Shown here piece after piece: positions 15,538 to 22,336 of a stretch of DNA of 26,314 bases; the first letter of the stretch is position 1; each line of letters opens with the position of its first letter. The notes beneath the pieces were generated by a model that was not told the DNA's origin, searched no databases, and worked only from the letters and a program-made list of their open reading frames with translations. A program made the position numbers and the translations under genes. This stretch comes from a virus: IMG/VR virus record IMGVR_UViG_3300037486_000325, positions 1-26,314 of that record. One strand, given 5' to 3'.

Positions 15538-15771
15538 ATGAACAAGCTAGAACAAAACAAAAAAGGTTACATCATCTTCATCAACAACCAATACCACACC
15601 ACCACCCGAACCAAAGCCGAAGCACAAACGATAGTTCGGGAACTAAAAGCGGAGAGCGATAACCTCGACACCTACAAAATAAACCCCTGTTCTATCCCGG
15701 TCTCTCAAGTTTTCGGAACCTATCTCAACGGCAAACGAACATACGTTTCAATTCCAGACCGTGAAGACTGA
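15538..15771 (+). CDS. Small protein (77 aa) behind promoter copy 2
   Basis: The protein begins MNKLEQNKKGYIIFINNQYH and continues with a helix TKAEAQTIVRELKAESDNL. It ends with VSQVFGTYLNGKRTYVSIP. The start codon has GGAGGAACCAACC directly ahead. It has the same strand-strand-helix-strand plan as the 58-residue protein at 14448 and may be a paralogue. It has no membrane segment or Cys cluster, and no known family is recognised. Confidence 0.78.
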   Translation: MNKLEQNKKGYIIFINNQYHTTTRTKAEAQTIVRELKAESDNLDTYKINPCSIPVSQVFGTYLNGKRTYVSIPDRED

Positions 15772-15775
15772 GGAA

Positions 15776-15787
15776 CCCCTAGAGGAA
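15776..15787 (+). promoter_or_regulatory. Intergenic element CCCCTAGAGGAA, copy 2
   Basis: This is the same short element as at 14631, again starting a few bases after a stop codon and followed by a CAACTAACC-type leader with AAGGAGCGAA before the helicase start. Confidence 0.35.
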
Positions 15788-15821
15788 AGAACTAACCAAC
15801 TAACCAAGGAGCGAAAGAATC

Positions 15822-17342
15822 ATGTTTAAACCATCTATCTACCAACAAGCGGTCTTTTCGTTCATAACGAACGACAACGGTTCATCCATCATTGAAGCGG
15901 TGGCAGGTTCCGGGAAAACGACAACCATCGTACAAGCACTCAACCTGATACCTAAGAACAAATCCGTTGTGTTCCTAGCTTTCAATAAGAGCATAGCAAC
16001 CGAACTCCAAGAGAGGGTTCCGAGGGGGGTTCAGTGTTCCACTCTTAACAGTCTAGGTCATCAGGCTTGGTATCGACACGCTGGAAAGGTTCGCGTCAAC
16101 GGGAGCAAAACCCGGGACGTTATCCGTTCCGAGCAATTTGAAAGCGAATACGAGAGGAGAGATATCAACCGGCTGGCATCCTCCGTTATCCGGATGGTGT
16201 CCATAGCCAAGGCAGTCGGGTTGGTTCCGAGCTCCGTCAAAGACGCAAACAGCCTAGTTCCCGATAGTCGGGAGGTTTGGGACAGTCTCATAGACCATTA
16301 CGACATCCAGTTTGGGGACGGGAAAACCCCCAACCAAGACACCGACGATGACAAAGACACAGCCATCCGGATGGCCAGAACCGTTCTAGATATCTCCTGC
16401 AAAATGGGTTCGGTGGAGATTGATTTTGATGACCAGCTCTATCTCACCGTCATATTCCGTGCCCCGGTTCCCAAGTTTGATTTTGTATTCGTTGACGAAG
16501 CACAGGATGTCTCGGATATCCAAAGAGCACTCCTAGCAGCTGCGATGAAACCGGAGGGGAGACTGATAGCAGTTGGAGACCCACACCAAGCAATCTATGG
16601 GTTCCGGGGAGCAGATTCAAATTCCATCGAAAACATAGCGAGGTTATTCAACGCAGTTCGCTTGCCTCTATCTATCTCATACCGTTGCCCCAAGGCAGTT
16701 ATCCGGGAGGCACAGCGGTATGTCTCGCACATCGAGAGCCACGAATCAGCTATTGAGGGAGAGGTCAGAACCCTCGGGGAGTACAAGTCAGAGATGTTCA
16801 AGCCGGATGACCTTGTAATTTGCCGCAATATGTCTCCGATAGTTCGGCTGGCATACAGGCTTATCTCCGCGAAAGTTCCGGCCAGAATCATAGGACGGGA
16901 TATGGCCGCTGGTTTAATAAGCCTTATCAATAAGCTCAACCCAACTAGCATCGAGCACCTTATCAGCCGGTTGGTGGAGTGGAAAGAGCGTGAGATTTAT
17001 CGCTTGCGAACCAAGGATGAGGATGCTGACATCTCGAAAATTGAAGACAAATACGATGTTATCCATTGTTTCCTAGATTGCTCCGGAGCTAGAACCGTCC
17101 CCGAACTTATCCAAGCCATCGAACATCTCTTTGGGGATAGGAAAACGGGTGTAATTCTATCGACCATCCACCGAGCGAAGGGATTGGAAGCAGACAACGT
17201 GTTTATCCTAGACAGTTGGCTTATGCCATCCAAATACGCAAAGCGAGATTGGCAGAAACAACAGGAGACCAACATAGCATATGTCGCAATAACGAGAGCC
17301 AAGGTCACGCTCTCGTACATCTCATCACCTAGAAAAGTTTAA
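15822..17342 (+). CDS. UvrD-type superfamily 1 DNA helicase
   Basis: This is a 506-residue helicase with motifs in order: Q motif region IYQQAVFSFI; Walker A AVAGSGKTT (residues 26-34); motif Ia VVFLAFNKSIA; motif II FVDEAQD (223-229); motif III GDPHQAIYGFRGA (252-264); motif IV SISYRCPKAV; motif V STIHRAKGLEADNVF; motif VI IAYVAITRAK. All are intact, so it should be an active 3'-5' helicase. It is shorter than UvrD or Rep (about 700 residues) and lacks much of the 1B/2B insertions. It starts at ATG 15822 behind AAGGAGCGAAAG. It probably works in replication or recombination of phage DNA, alongside the ligase. Confidence 0.93.
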   Translation: MFKPSIYQQAVFSFITNDNGSSIIEAVAGSGKTTTIVQALNLIPKNKSVVFLAFNKSIATELQERVPRGVQCSTLNSLGHQAWYRHAGKVRVNGSKTRDVIRSEQFESEYERRDINRLASSVIRMVSIAKAVGLVPSSVKDANSLVPDSREVWDSLIDHYDIQFGDGKTPNQDTDDDKDTAIRMARTVLDISCKMGSVEIDFDDQLYLTVIFRAPVPKFDFVFVDEAQDVSDIQRALLAAAMKPEGRLIAVGDPHQAIYGFRGADSNSIENIARLFNAVRLPLSISYRCPKAVIREAQRYVSHIESHESAIEGEVRTLGEYKSEMFKPDDLVICRNMSPIVRLAYRLISAKVPARIIGRDMAAGLISLINKLNPTSIEHLISRLVEWKEREIYRLRTKDEDADISKIEDKYDVIHCFLDCSGARTVPELIQAIEHLFGDRKTGVILSTIHRAKGLEADNVFILDSWLMPSKYAKRDWQKQQETNIAYVAITRAKVTLSYISSPRKV

Positions 17343-17367
17343 CGGGGGAACCCAGAAAGGAAAATTT

Positions 17368-17568
17368 ATGCAATCTATCGTTATGGAAAGAAAGAGATAT
17401 GAACTTACCAAGGATGCCCGGGAGCTGTTCACCTCTGGACAACTCAAAACACCGGGAGACATCCCGAACCATTTTTCCACAGATGAAATAGCATTAATTG
17501 CGGATTATTTAATTCAGACGTTCGAGCTGCTCCGGAACCTTCAATTTTCTCTGGGAGATAAAAAATAA
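17368..17568 (+). CDS. Hypothetical small helical protein
   Basis: The frame encodes 66 residues, MQSIVMERKRYELTKDAREL onward, with an AAGGAAAATTT ribosome-binding site and a gap of 25 bases after the helicase. It appears all-helical with a charged N terminus and a hydrophobic second helix (EIALIADYLIQTFELL). It is not recognised. Its last codons run into promoter copy 3, so its stop lies inside the start of that repeat. Confidence 0.7.
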   Translation: MQSIVMERKRYELTKDARELFTSGQLKTPGDIPNHFSTDEIALIADYLIQTFELLRNLQFSLGDKK

Positions 17569-17657
17569 AAATTATTTTATTAAAGTATTTTTATAAAGTT
17601 CCGATAAGAGATTTATACAGGGACAGAACACTAACAAACTAACCGGAGGAACCAACC
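17567..17657 (+). promoter_or_regulatory. Promoter-leader repeat, copy 3
   Basis: Third copy: AATTATTTTATTAAAGTAT, TTTATA (17590-17595), 17-bp spacer with AAGTTCCGATAAGAGA, then TTATAC (17613-17618) and GGGACAGAACA. Downstream comes CTAACCGGAGGAACCAACC and the ATG at 17658. It agrees with copy 1 almost base for base through GGGACAGAACAC, and the leader near the ATG matches copy 2. Confidence 0.72.
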
Positions 17658-17849
17658 ATGAACAACAACAAATTCGCAGTAACACAAAAATATATCCCAG
17701 AGGAGAGAGCATATGTTTGGTGTGTGTCTAGGTACGATGGTTGTTCATTCCGGGACGGGGTTCTAGGTTACAATTTTCCATACAACGAGCAAGGTGCACT
17801 GGACGCTATCGAGTGCAGAAAGCAACTTGAGAAAGAATACGAAGGATAA
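17658..17849 (+). CDS. Small protein (63 aa) behind promoter copy 3
   Basis: It begins MNNNKFAVTQKYIPEERAYV, continues WCVSRYDGCSFRDG and ends with a helix ALDAIECRKQLEKEYEG. The start has CCGGAGGAACCAACC in front. It has two Cys in the middle and one in the helix, no membrane segment and no recognised family. Like the products behind copies 1 and 2, it is a tiny soluble protein with strands first and a charged helix near the end. Confidence 0.75.
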   Translation: MNNNKFAVTQKYIPEERAYVWCVSRYDGCSFRDGVLGYNFPYNEQGALDAIECRKQLEKEYEG

Positions 17850-17863
17850 GAGGGGGACGCAAA

Positions 17864-17876
17864 CCCCATAGAGGAG
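17864..17876 (+). promoter_or_regulatory. Intergenic element CCCCATAGAGGAG, copy 3
   Basis: This is the third occurrence of the post-stop element (one extra base relative to the others). It is preceded by AGAGGGGGACGCAAA, so GGGG and CCCC could pair in RNA. Confidence 0.35.
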
Positions 17877-17913
17877 TTCTATCACTTTTTCAACAACCAA
17901 CAAGGAGCAAACT

Positions 17914-18636
17914 ATGAAAAAGTCACCAACCACCGCACCAGCACCCGTTATCGCAGACAACAGCATAGCAACGTATCTCCAAGAGGCAGCATTGTTAAGG
18001 TTCGTCACCCCCGAGGCACAAAACGCATACGTCAGTGCTAGGTTCGATGGTGCCCAAATTGTGGCCGCAGGTGCAGTTGCTAGGGATGTGGACGCAAAAC
18101 AAGCGGAGGTTAAACCAGAACCCAAGAAAGCAGCGGTCAAAGCGAAAGCCGAACCCAAGAAAGCGGTCAAAGCGAAAGCCGAACCTAAGAAAGCCGAACC
18201 CAAGAAAGCGGCCAAAGCGAAAGCCGAACCTAAGAAAGCAGCGGCCAAAGCGGAGGTCAAGCCAGAACCTAAGAAAGCAGCGGCCAAAGCGAAAGCCGAA
18301 CCTAAGAAAGCAGCGGCCAAAGCGAAAGCCGAACCTAAGAAAGCAGCGGCCAAAGCGAAAGCCGAACCCACACAGCTAGCACAGCCCAAGGTGTGGAACT
18401 TTCAGAAAGTCAAAGCGAAAGCCGAACCCGAGAAAGCAGCGGTCAAGCCAGAACCTAAGAAAGCGGAGGTCAAAGCCAAACCAATACCAGCTGCAGTCTC
18501 CCTAGCCAAAGCGGAGGCAGCAAAAAACCTCTCGTGTCCATTTAACTCGGGCAATGCCTGTCAAGGGGACAAGTGTGCTCTGTGGGTGGGTTCGATGTGC
18601 TCTTTTCGGTTCCTGTTTTTTATCGGGGAAAAGTAA
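17914..18636 (+). CDS. Histone-H1-like Lys/Ala/Pro/Glu repeat protein with Cys4 tail
   Basis: This is a 240-residue protein with three parts. Residues 1-65 are a non-repetitive head (NSIATYLQEAALLRFVTPEA, then AYVSARFDGAQIVAAG). Residues about 66-190 are tandem units such as KAKAEPKKAAA and KPEPKKA, giving a very basic, extended region like histone H1 tails or bacterial H1-like proteins. The C terminus has CPFNSGNACQGDKCALWVGS followed by MC, i.e. C-x7-C-x4-C-x7-C, a likely metal-binding knuckle. The start is ATG 17914 behind CAAGGAGCAAACT. It probably binds DNA or RNA through the basic region. The repeat DNA shows near-identical 33-bp units, so length may vary between strains. Confidence 0.8.
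   Translation: MKKSPTTAPAPVIADNSIATYLQEAALLRFVTPEAQNAYVSARFDGAQIVAAGAVARDVDAKQAEVKPEPKKAAVKAKAEPKKAVKAKAEPKKAEPKKAAKAKAEPKKAAAKAEVKPEPKKAAAKAKAEPKKAAAKAKAEPKKAAAKAKAEPTQLAQPKVWNFQKVKAKAEPEKAAVKPEPKKAEVKAKPIPAAVSLAKAEAAKNLSCPFNSGNACQGDKCALWVGSMCSFRFLFFIGEK
18111..18480 (+). repeat. In-frame coding tandem repeat (33-bp and shorter units)
   Basis: The unit AAAGCGAAAGCCGAACC-TAAGAAAGCAGCGGCC (33 bp) occurs back to back twice perfectly from 18288, with partial and variant units on both sides. It encodes KAKAEPKKAAA. Units differ by whole codons, as expected of slippage or unequal recombination. Confidence 0.85.
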
Positions 18637-18663
18637 CAGTCAATTTTCAAGGAGGATATAACC

Positions 18664-18852
18664 ATGCAGAAAATTTTAAACCTACTCAAGCCCAAGGCAA
18701 TCTCGATAACGGAGCAACAGTGGGAGTTCATAAGCGAGGATATGGCTCAACTAGGGATACACAATTTCAGCGAGTACATCCGGATTTTGATTGAAGCGAG
18801 GAGGGGGGAGGTTCCCCCTCCGAAAAACCACAAAAAGGTGTCCAACAAATAG
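18664..18852 (+). CDS. Ribbon-helix-helix-type DNA-binding protein
   Basis: The 62-residue product begins MQKILNLLKPKAISITEQQW and continues EFISEDMAQLGIHNFSEYIR then ILIEARRG. This is the CopG/MetJ-like pattern: a strand followed by two helices with 'S.YIR.LIE'. A basic tail (PPPKNHKKVSNK) follows. The start has AAGGAGGATATAACC ahead. It is a likely transcription regulator of this accessory block; the twin palindrome at 19549 or the promoter repeats could be its targets, but this is not shown. Confidence 0.78.
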   Translation: MQKILNLLKPKAISITEQQWEFISEDMAQLGIHNFSEYIRILIEARRGEVPPPKNHKKVSNK

Positions 18853-18872
18853 GATAACCGGAGGAGCGAACC

Positions 18873-19136
18873 ATGGACAAGTCACTATTAGCAACCGTCA
18901 AGAAACAAGCAGCCAAATACTATGGCAAAGAACTCAACATTGTCCAGACATACGCTGACCCAAAGGTGTCGGGTTGCTGGGTTGTCCGGGTTGAGGACAA
19001 GGGAGGGAATTGGTGCTTTGTTTTCAACACCTCTTTCGGCAAAACGCTGGATGACTGGATGCTTGAGGACGGGATTGACCTAGAACCGGGCCAGAAAATA
19101 ACAAGCAAACTATTCGGGGAACCAAGATTTTTCTAA
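18873..19136 (+). CDS. Hypothetical small alpha/beta protein
   Basis: This 87-residue protein begins MDKSLLATVKKQAAKYYGKE and continues with strands VSGCWVVRVEDKGGNWCFVF and a helix TLDDWMLEDGIDL. The end is LFGEPRFF. The start has CCGGAGGAGCGAACC upstream. It is not recognised; the helix-strand-strand-helix layout and acidic surface give no function. Confidence 0.75.
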   Translation: MDKSLLATVKKQAAKYYGKELNIVQTYADPKVSGCWVVRVEDKGGNWCFVFNTSFGKTLDDWMLEDGIDLEPGQKITSKLFGEPRFF

Positions 19137-19152
19137 TCTAGGAGGAAAACCA

Positions 19153-19422
19153 ATGCAGATAACAGTCAAGTTTGACATTCGTCGGTATCACCTAGAGTGG
19201 GCAGCATACATGCTAACCCACCTACACGATACTAAGTTGACCAAGACTGCCGTCAGGAACTATCTGAAAAGCCAGCTAGAAATGTTCGGTATTGACGATG
19301 ATTCGTTGATGGGCGAGGCAAACAGAGCGATATTCGTGGACGATATATGTCCGGAATACGATGACCCATCACTAGAATTGGTACGCAGATGGGTGAAAAA
19401 CAACTACAAATTTGAAGCCTAA
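19153..19422 (+). CDS. Hypothetical small protein
   Basis: This is an 89-residue protein starting MQITVKFDIRRYHLEWAAYM behind TAGGAGGAAAACCA. A first strand is followed by helices (TKTAVRNYLKSQLEMFG) and an acidic C-terminal stretch with DDICPEYDDPSLELVRRWVK. It is the last gene before the modification genes. I do not recognise its family. Confidence 0.75.
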   Translation: MQITVKFDIRRYHLEWAAYMLTHLHDTKLTKTAVRNYLKSQLEMFGIDDDSLMGEANRAIFVDDICPEYDDPSLELVRRWVKNNYKFEA

Positions 19423-19548
19423 CCCAACTTTCCCCTGTAAATTCACTATCTTAACTAACATCCACTCAAAAATCCAACAAACCTCAACAAACACCCACTC
19501 GAAAATTCCTAGCACATAAACCCTCACGCGGTGTCAATCAATTGTCGC

Positions 19549-19562
19549 TCCGTTGCAACGGA
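19549..19562. promoter_or_regulatory. Perfect 14-bp palindrome, operator candidate
   Basis: TCCGTTGCAACGGA is its own reverse complement and lies about 47 bases upstream of the TATAAATA box. This is a suitable place for an operator bound by a dimeric repressor or activator. Confidence 0.4.
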
Positions 19563-19608
19563 TTGTTCCCGGGGACGTTCCTAGGTTGCATCAACCCACA
19601 CATACAGA

Positions 19609-19616
19609 TATAAATA
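19609..19616 (+). promoter_or_regulatory. TATAAATA box before radical-SAM gene 1
   Basis: TATAAATA ends 32 bases before the ATG at 19649, with the ribosome-binding site CCGGAGGA in between. The octamer equals the T4 late promoter core and recurs in three other gaps of this window (7175, 11501, 25313). It is a likely promoter element. Confidence 0.5.
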
Positions 19617-19648
19617 TCAAACAAGACAAGTTCAACCGGAGGAACCCG

Positions 19649-20944
19649 ATGAAATATTATGGTAGCCCACGCTGGACGGGAGAGATATTGGATTGCTCTA
19701 TGCCCGTCACCCTCGATACATACAACAAGTGCTCTTATAATTGCCTGTATTGCTTTTCGTTTTTCCAAAAATCCCACAGTATGGGCAAAGGGGGAACCCG
19801 AAAAAAGGATACAACCGAATATTCCTACCAAGGCGAGGACATATGTTGGATAAATCCCAAGCAAATAGAGCGAATGGTGTCACTAGACCCAACCCTAGGT
19901 GCGGGGGAACTCCAGTTTGAGTCATATTTTCGTGACCGAAAGGTTATTCAATGGGGAGGATTGGCCGACCAATTTGACGAATACGAGAGAAAACATGGAA
20001 TCACCCTAGAGGTTCTGAAGATATTCAAGCAATTTGACTATCCTATCTGCTTTTCCACCAAGGCAACGTGGTGGGTTTATGATGAGAGGTATCGGGAGCT
20101 ATTCCGGGGACAGAAAAATTGGAACGTCAAGATATCCATTATCAATCTCGATGAAACGAGAGCCAAGCGAATGGAAAAGGGGGTTGACTCTCCCCTCCAA
20201 AGATTGGCCGCAATGAAGGAACTCACATCACTAGGGATAGGAGGGGTCACCTTGCGGTTGCGTCCATTCATTATCGGGTTCACGAACCGAAAAAATGAGC
20301 ACCTCGAACTTATCCGGCTGGCAAAGGAAAACGGAGCAACAGCGGTCTCCACGGAGTTCTTTTGCCTTGAGGCAAGAGCAGACGATAAACTGAAGGAAAG
20401 ATACACCCGGATGAGCAACCTTGTCGGGTTCGACATTTATGAGTTCTATAGGACACAAAGCAAGGGTGCCGGATATCGCAGGCTCAATTATGCTATCAAG
20501 GAAAAGTTCGTCAACGAGATGCAGGAGGAGTGCGACAAGCTAGGTATGAGGTTTTATGTCTCCGATGCACATCACAAGGAGCGTTGCCCGAACGGGAGCT
20601 GTTGCGGTCTCGATGATTCGTGGAACTATTCCCGGGGGCAGTTCACCGAGGCACTAGTGATAGCGAAAAACAAGGGGAAAGTTCTTTTCAGTGACATCGA
20701 ACCCCATCTAGAGATGTATAAAAAATTCCAGTGGTGTCGAGCAACGGGGTTTAACACCTCGACTATGGCTGAAACCAGCCGGAGATATTACACCATGTAT
20801 GATTATTTTCGAGAGATTTGGAACAGCCCAAATTCCGCAAAAAGCCCATACAAATATTTTTCCGGTGTGCTCTATCCGATAGGATTGGACGAACAGAAAA
20901 ACGTCATTTATGAGTTCCGTCAACCCACTGACATACCCGGCTGA
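19649..20944 (+). CDS. Radical SAM protein 1 (SPL-like CX3CX2C)
   Basis: This is a 431-residue protein starting at ATG 19649 with CCGGAGGAACCCG in front; the longer frame upstream has only a TTG and crosses the promoter. NKCSYNCLYCFSFF (Cys28, Cys32, Cys35) is the canonical cluster motif that binds the 4Fe-4S and SAM. Later come IQWGGLADQFDEYE, YPICFSTKATW and GGVTLRLRPFIIGF, consistent with the radical-SAM barrel strands. The C-terminal half has more Cys (HHKERCPNGSCCGLDDSW), maybe an auxiliary cluster. It overlaps the convergent kinase gene by 41 bases. In the context of the modification operon it may act on the amino acid attached to the base; spore-photoproduct-lyase-like repair of DNA is another option. 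Confidence 0.85.
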   Translation: MKYYGSPRWTGEILDCSMPVTLDTYNKCSYNCLYCFSFFQKSHSMGKGGTRKKDTTEYSYQGEDICWINPKQIERMVSLDPTLGAGELQFESYFRDRKVIQWGGLADQFDEYERKHGITLEVLKIFKQFDYPICFSTKATWWVYDERYRELFRGQKNWNVKISIINLDETRAKRMEKGVDSPLQRLAAMKELTSLGIGGVTLRLRPFIIGFTNRKNEHLELIRLAKENGATAVSTEFFCLEARADDKLKERYTRMSNLVGFDIYEFYRTQSKGAGYRRLNYAIKEKFVNEMQEECDKLGMRFYVSDAHHKERCPNGSCCGLDDSWNYSRGQFTEALVIAKNKGKVLFSDIEPHLEMYKKFQWCRATGFNTSTMAETSRRYYTMYDYFREIWNSPNSAKSPYKYFSGVLYPIGLDEQKNVIYEFRQPTDIPG

Positions 20945-21467
20945 AAACCAACTCCTGTTCTAGTTCGGTATTGTTCGACATGAGCTGAATATCGTCCGGG
21001 AACTCGGAGATGATGTTGTTGTACTTGGTTTTCCTCCCCTTGAGGAACTTATCTGATTGGGTGTCGTTCCGTTGGGTGTGTCTATCGGCTAGGGTGGTGT
21101 CGTTCGCTTGTAGGAGGATGAAGTGAGACACATACTTTTCCATCAATTCCCGAATACATTTGGCGTTGAATAGCCGGTCACCCTCGAATAGAACTGTGTA
21201 CCCGTCATAGCACTGGTTCTTGTTAATCATTTTCAGAAAGTTAAAAAATACCGGCTGGACTGCCATGGAAAGTTTATCGGTTCCCCCAAATAAACTGTCG
21301 TCATAAATCCCGGCTACAATCATCTTGCTCTTTTCACTCATCATCCCACGGAAAACCTGATAATGGAATGTCCTCCGGACATCATAGAGTTCTATCAATC
21401 TCCGGAACAATGTCGTTTTTCCAGTTGCCGGCTCACCGCCCACTCCAATAACAGATTTTATGCCCAT
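20904..21467 (-). CDS. P-loop kinase, putative 5-hydroxymethyl-dU DNA kinase
   Basis: This is a 187-residue protein. I start at ATG 21467 (AGGGGA 6 nt upstream), which overlaps the stop of the transferase gene by 10 bases; a longer frame is an artefact. The P-loop is GGEPATGKTT (residues 10-19). Later features are FRGMMSEKSKMIVAGIYDDS, VLFEGDRLFN (a Walker-B-like Asp/Glu strand) and HTQRNDTQSDKFLKGRKTKY (lid Arg residues). The size and neighbourhood fit the kinases that phosphorylate 5-hydroxymethyluracil in phage DNA, giving the activated base used by the amino acid:DNA transferase encoded just upstream in the operon. Substrate identity is inferred from context. Confidence 0.8.
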   Translation of the reverse strand: MGIKSVIGVGGEPATGKTTLFRRLIELYDVRRTFHYQVFRGMMSEKSKMIVAGIYDDSLFGGTDKLSMAVQPVFFNFLKMINKNQCYDGYTVLFEGDRLFNAKCIRELMEKYVSHFILLQANDTTLADRHTQRNDTQSDKFLKGRKTKYNNIISEFPDDIQLMSNNTELEQELVFSRVCQWVDGTHK

Positions 21468-22336
21468 ACTATCTCCCCTGTGTTCATGTAAATTGCCTTT
21501 CGTTCTTTCCGAACCCCAACCCAACCTCGGAGTTCACCCAAATACTCCCGGGGAAAACACTCCCGTCTAGCATCCCAGTATATATTGGGGAGACCTGCGA
21601 TGTCCTCCATCTGTTTATCGATATCATGGCCCACATAATAGCCACCTTTGGCCATCGAGTTGAAATCACATAGAGATGTCTCCAACTCCTCTAGGCCATC
21701 AAATGGAATACATTTCTGGGAGCAATACAAATAGAAAATTTTCTGGAGATGAAAGTCAACGGCACATATCTCCGGTGCTCTCCCGGTCAGTCTAGAGAGA
21801 CCGGGGACTGGTCCAACAACCTTTCCCCCACCCCCTAGTCCAATGTCCGGAGAGGTGATGTCATAACCTAGAACGTTCTTACAAAGGTCACACCACTTGA
21901 ACGCAGCCCACGAACCGTTCCCCGGAATTTGCTGAACCGCGTTGTACATTGACTTCCAACCGGCCATTCCCCCTAGAGCAACGTGGCGTTCAACCCACTC
22001 TAGGAGGTCACCGATATTCTGATACATCCAATTCAGTTGCTCGACACCCTTATTGGAACCACGAATACCACGCCTTTCAACCCCGGTTTTCAAGATAAAC
22101 TCAGCGTCAATTTTACACTGTTGAGGATAGCTTTTCCAAACAGTCTCGCCACTCCCTAGATTGTACCAAGTCATATAGAGGAGCGTGTGCCACGCTGCAT
22201 CTCCCTTCGACAACCCCCGGAGTTGGTGCACCGTCTTGAGAACGGGATACACTGGGTCAATATCTCGGGAATGGAGTTGGTGGAGGGAAAAGGTTTTGAA
22301 ATCCTCGAACAACTTTGGTCTCACGGGAACTTTCAT
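21458..22336 (-). CDS. Amino acid:DNA transferase-like protein (aGPT-PPlase family)
   Basis: This is a 292-residue protein. It begins at ATG 22336, sharing ATGA with the stop of the radical-SAM gene. The N terminus HQLHSRDIDPVYPVLKTVHQ followed by WHTLLYMTWYNLGSGE, and the helix-hairpin-helix-like centre ERRGIRGSNKGVEQLNWM, then IPGNGSWAAFKWCDLCKNVL and DITSPDIGLGGGGKVVGPVP, match what I know of the predicted glutamyl/putrescinyl-thymine pyrophosphorylase family, now shown to install amino acids on phosphorylated 5-hmdU. A later conserved-looking stretch is APEICAVDFHLQKIFYLY. It should act on DNA after replication, together with the kinase encoded right behind it. Which amino acid it uses cannot be read from the sequence. 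Confidence 0.8.
   Translation of the reverse strand: MKVPVRPKLFEDFKTFSLHQLHSRDIDPVYPVLKTVHQLRGLSKGDAAWHTLLYMTWYNLGSGETVWKSYPQQCKIDAEFILKTGVERRGIRGSNKGVEQLNWMYQNIGDLLEWVERHVALGGMAGWKSMYNAVQQIPGNGSWAAFKWCDLCKNVLGYDITSPDIGLGGGGKVVGPVPGLSRLTGRAPEICAVDFHLQKIFYLYCSQKCIPFDGLEELETSLCDFNSMAKGGYYVGHDIDKQMEDIAGLPNIYWDARRECFPREYLGELRGWVGVRKERKAIYMNTGEIVWA

Larger units (their letters stand above)
19423..19648. other. Intergenic region before the first radical-SAM gene
   Basis: These 226 bases hold no gene. They include a C/A-rich stretch with repeated 'CAACAAAC/CACTC' words, a 14-bp perfect palindrome at 19549-19562 and a TATAAATA box at 19609-19616. No stem-loop with a T-run is visible, so I see no terminator for the upstream block. 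Confidence 0.5.

Noticed and set aside
17763-18389. 208-residue Ala/Phe/Leu repeat frame opposite the H1-like gene
   Set aside because: Its repeat (AAFLGSAFALA) is simply the reverse complement of the KAKAEPKKAAA coding repeat, and it runs against the transcription of the block.
18111-18480. Mobile element or recombination repeat
   Set aside because: The repeats are in frame and encode a regular protein motif, so they are explained by the gene.
19553-19648. Longer N terminus for radical-SAM protein 1
   Set aside because: It begins at TTG within a palindrome, would place the promoter box inside the gene, and CCGGAGGA directly precedes the ATG at 19649.
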